This document shows positions 58,150 through 64,000 of a stretch of DNA of 64,000 nucleotides, one piece after another. This stretch comes from Lamellibrachia columna. Its lineage: Eukaryota > Annelida > Polychaeta > Sabellida > Siboglinidae. Where the stretch lies: assembly GCA_963662155.1 (NCBI GenBank), contig OY759263.1, positions 9,320,081 to 9,384,080 on the forward strand, in the 5' to 3' direction. Within the stretch, counting starts at the first letter, position 1; each line of letters begins with the position of its first letter. The position numbers were made by a program, and so were the translations under genes. The notes beneath the pieces are model-generated. The model had not been told where the DNA came from and searched no databases. It was given only the letters and a program-made list of their open reading frames with translations.

Positions 58150-58310
58150 TTAACGCCAACTCGACTTATCTGGGAAGTATACAGCCACTCTGCAATTACT
58201 GCGCGAAGACTATTCGTTCACATGTACACCATTGTCTGTTGACATGTACTCATTAATACAACTGAATGAGATGAACGTGGAGTGAACGAAATTGCCCAAG
58301 CTTCGGAAAA
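58150..58310. repeat. Dispersed repeat, copy 2 (pairs with 15011-15170)
   Basis: Begins near TTAACGCCAACT and continues as CAGCCACTCTGCAATTACTG from 58182. It matches the copy at 15 kb with scattered substitutions and small gaps, in the same orientation. Confidence 0.75.

Positions 58311-64000
<5,690 letters not shown>

Overview
This is animal nuclear DNA from the posterior end of a Hox cluster, most likely from a spiralian (lophotrochozoan) such as a mollusc, annelid or brachiopod. The main evidence is a spliced Post2-type homeobox gene on the minus strand. Its two coding exons, 40089-39588 and 33066-32804, join in phase to give a 254-residue protein with a complete homeodomain. At the left edge, also on the minus strand, lies the first coding exon (979-442) of a second Hox gene. 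It carries a YPWM hexapeptide followed by SIVG, as in central-class UbdA genes (Lox4 or Lox2). Its homeobox exon lies beyond base 1. Both genes are read right to left with the posterior gene upstream, which is the expected order in an organised spiralian cluster. No other gene in the window can be supported.

Layout: 1-979 is the Lox4/Lox2-like exon 1 and the start of its intron. 980-2093 is its upstream region. 2094-5343 is a 5'-truncated CR1/L2-like LINE on the plus strand, with the end of an esterase-type ORF1 and an endonuclease-reverse transcriptase ORF2 broken by two frameshifts. It ends in a hairpin and a short tandem repeat. 5344-32803 is a long AT-rich intergenic region with microsatellites, tandem repeats and dispersed repeats, plus a GC-richer block near 15.6-16.3 kb. 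32804-40089 is Post2 with a 6.5 kb intron that carries a 124-base hairpin close to the homeobox exon. 40090-41460 is a GC-rich 5' flank. 41461-64000 is upstream DNA dominated by repeats. These include a 732-bp element with inverted termini and many octamer motifs, inverted modules around (AT)n tracts, a 580-bp (GGGC)n tract, and a 34 x 33-bp minisatellite without indels.

Functionally the window would encode two transcription factors that pattern posterior and mid-trunk territories. The rest is regulatory or repetitive. Hox clusters are usually poor in transposons, so the near-full ORF2 of a LINE about 1.1 kb upstream of a Hox start codon, and the very high microsatellite load, are the most unusual features. 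I see no CRISPR array, prokaryotic operon, rRNA or convincing tRNA.
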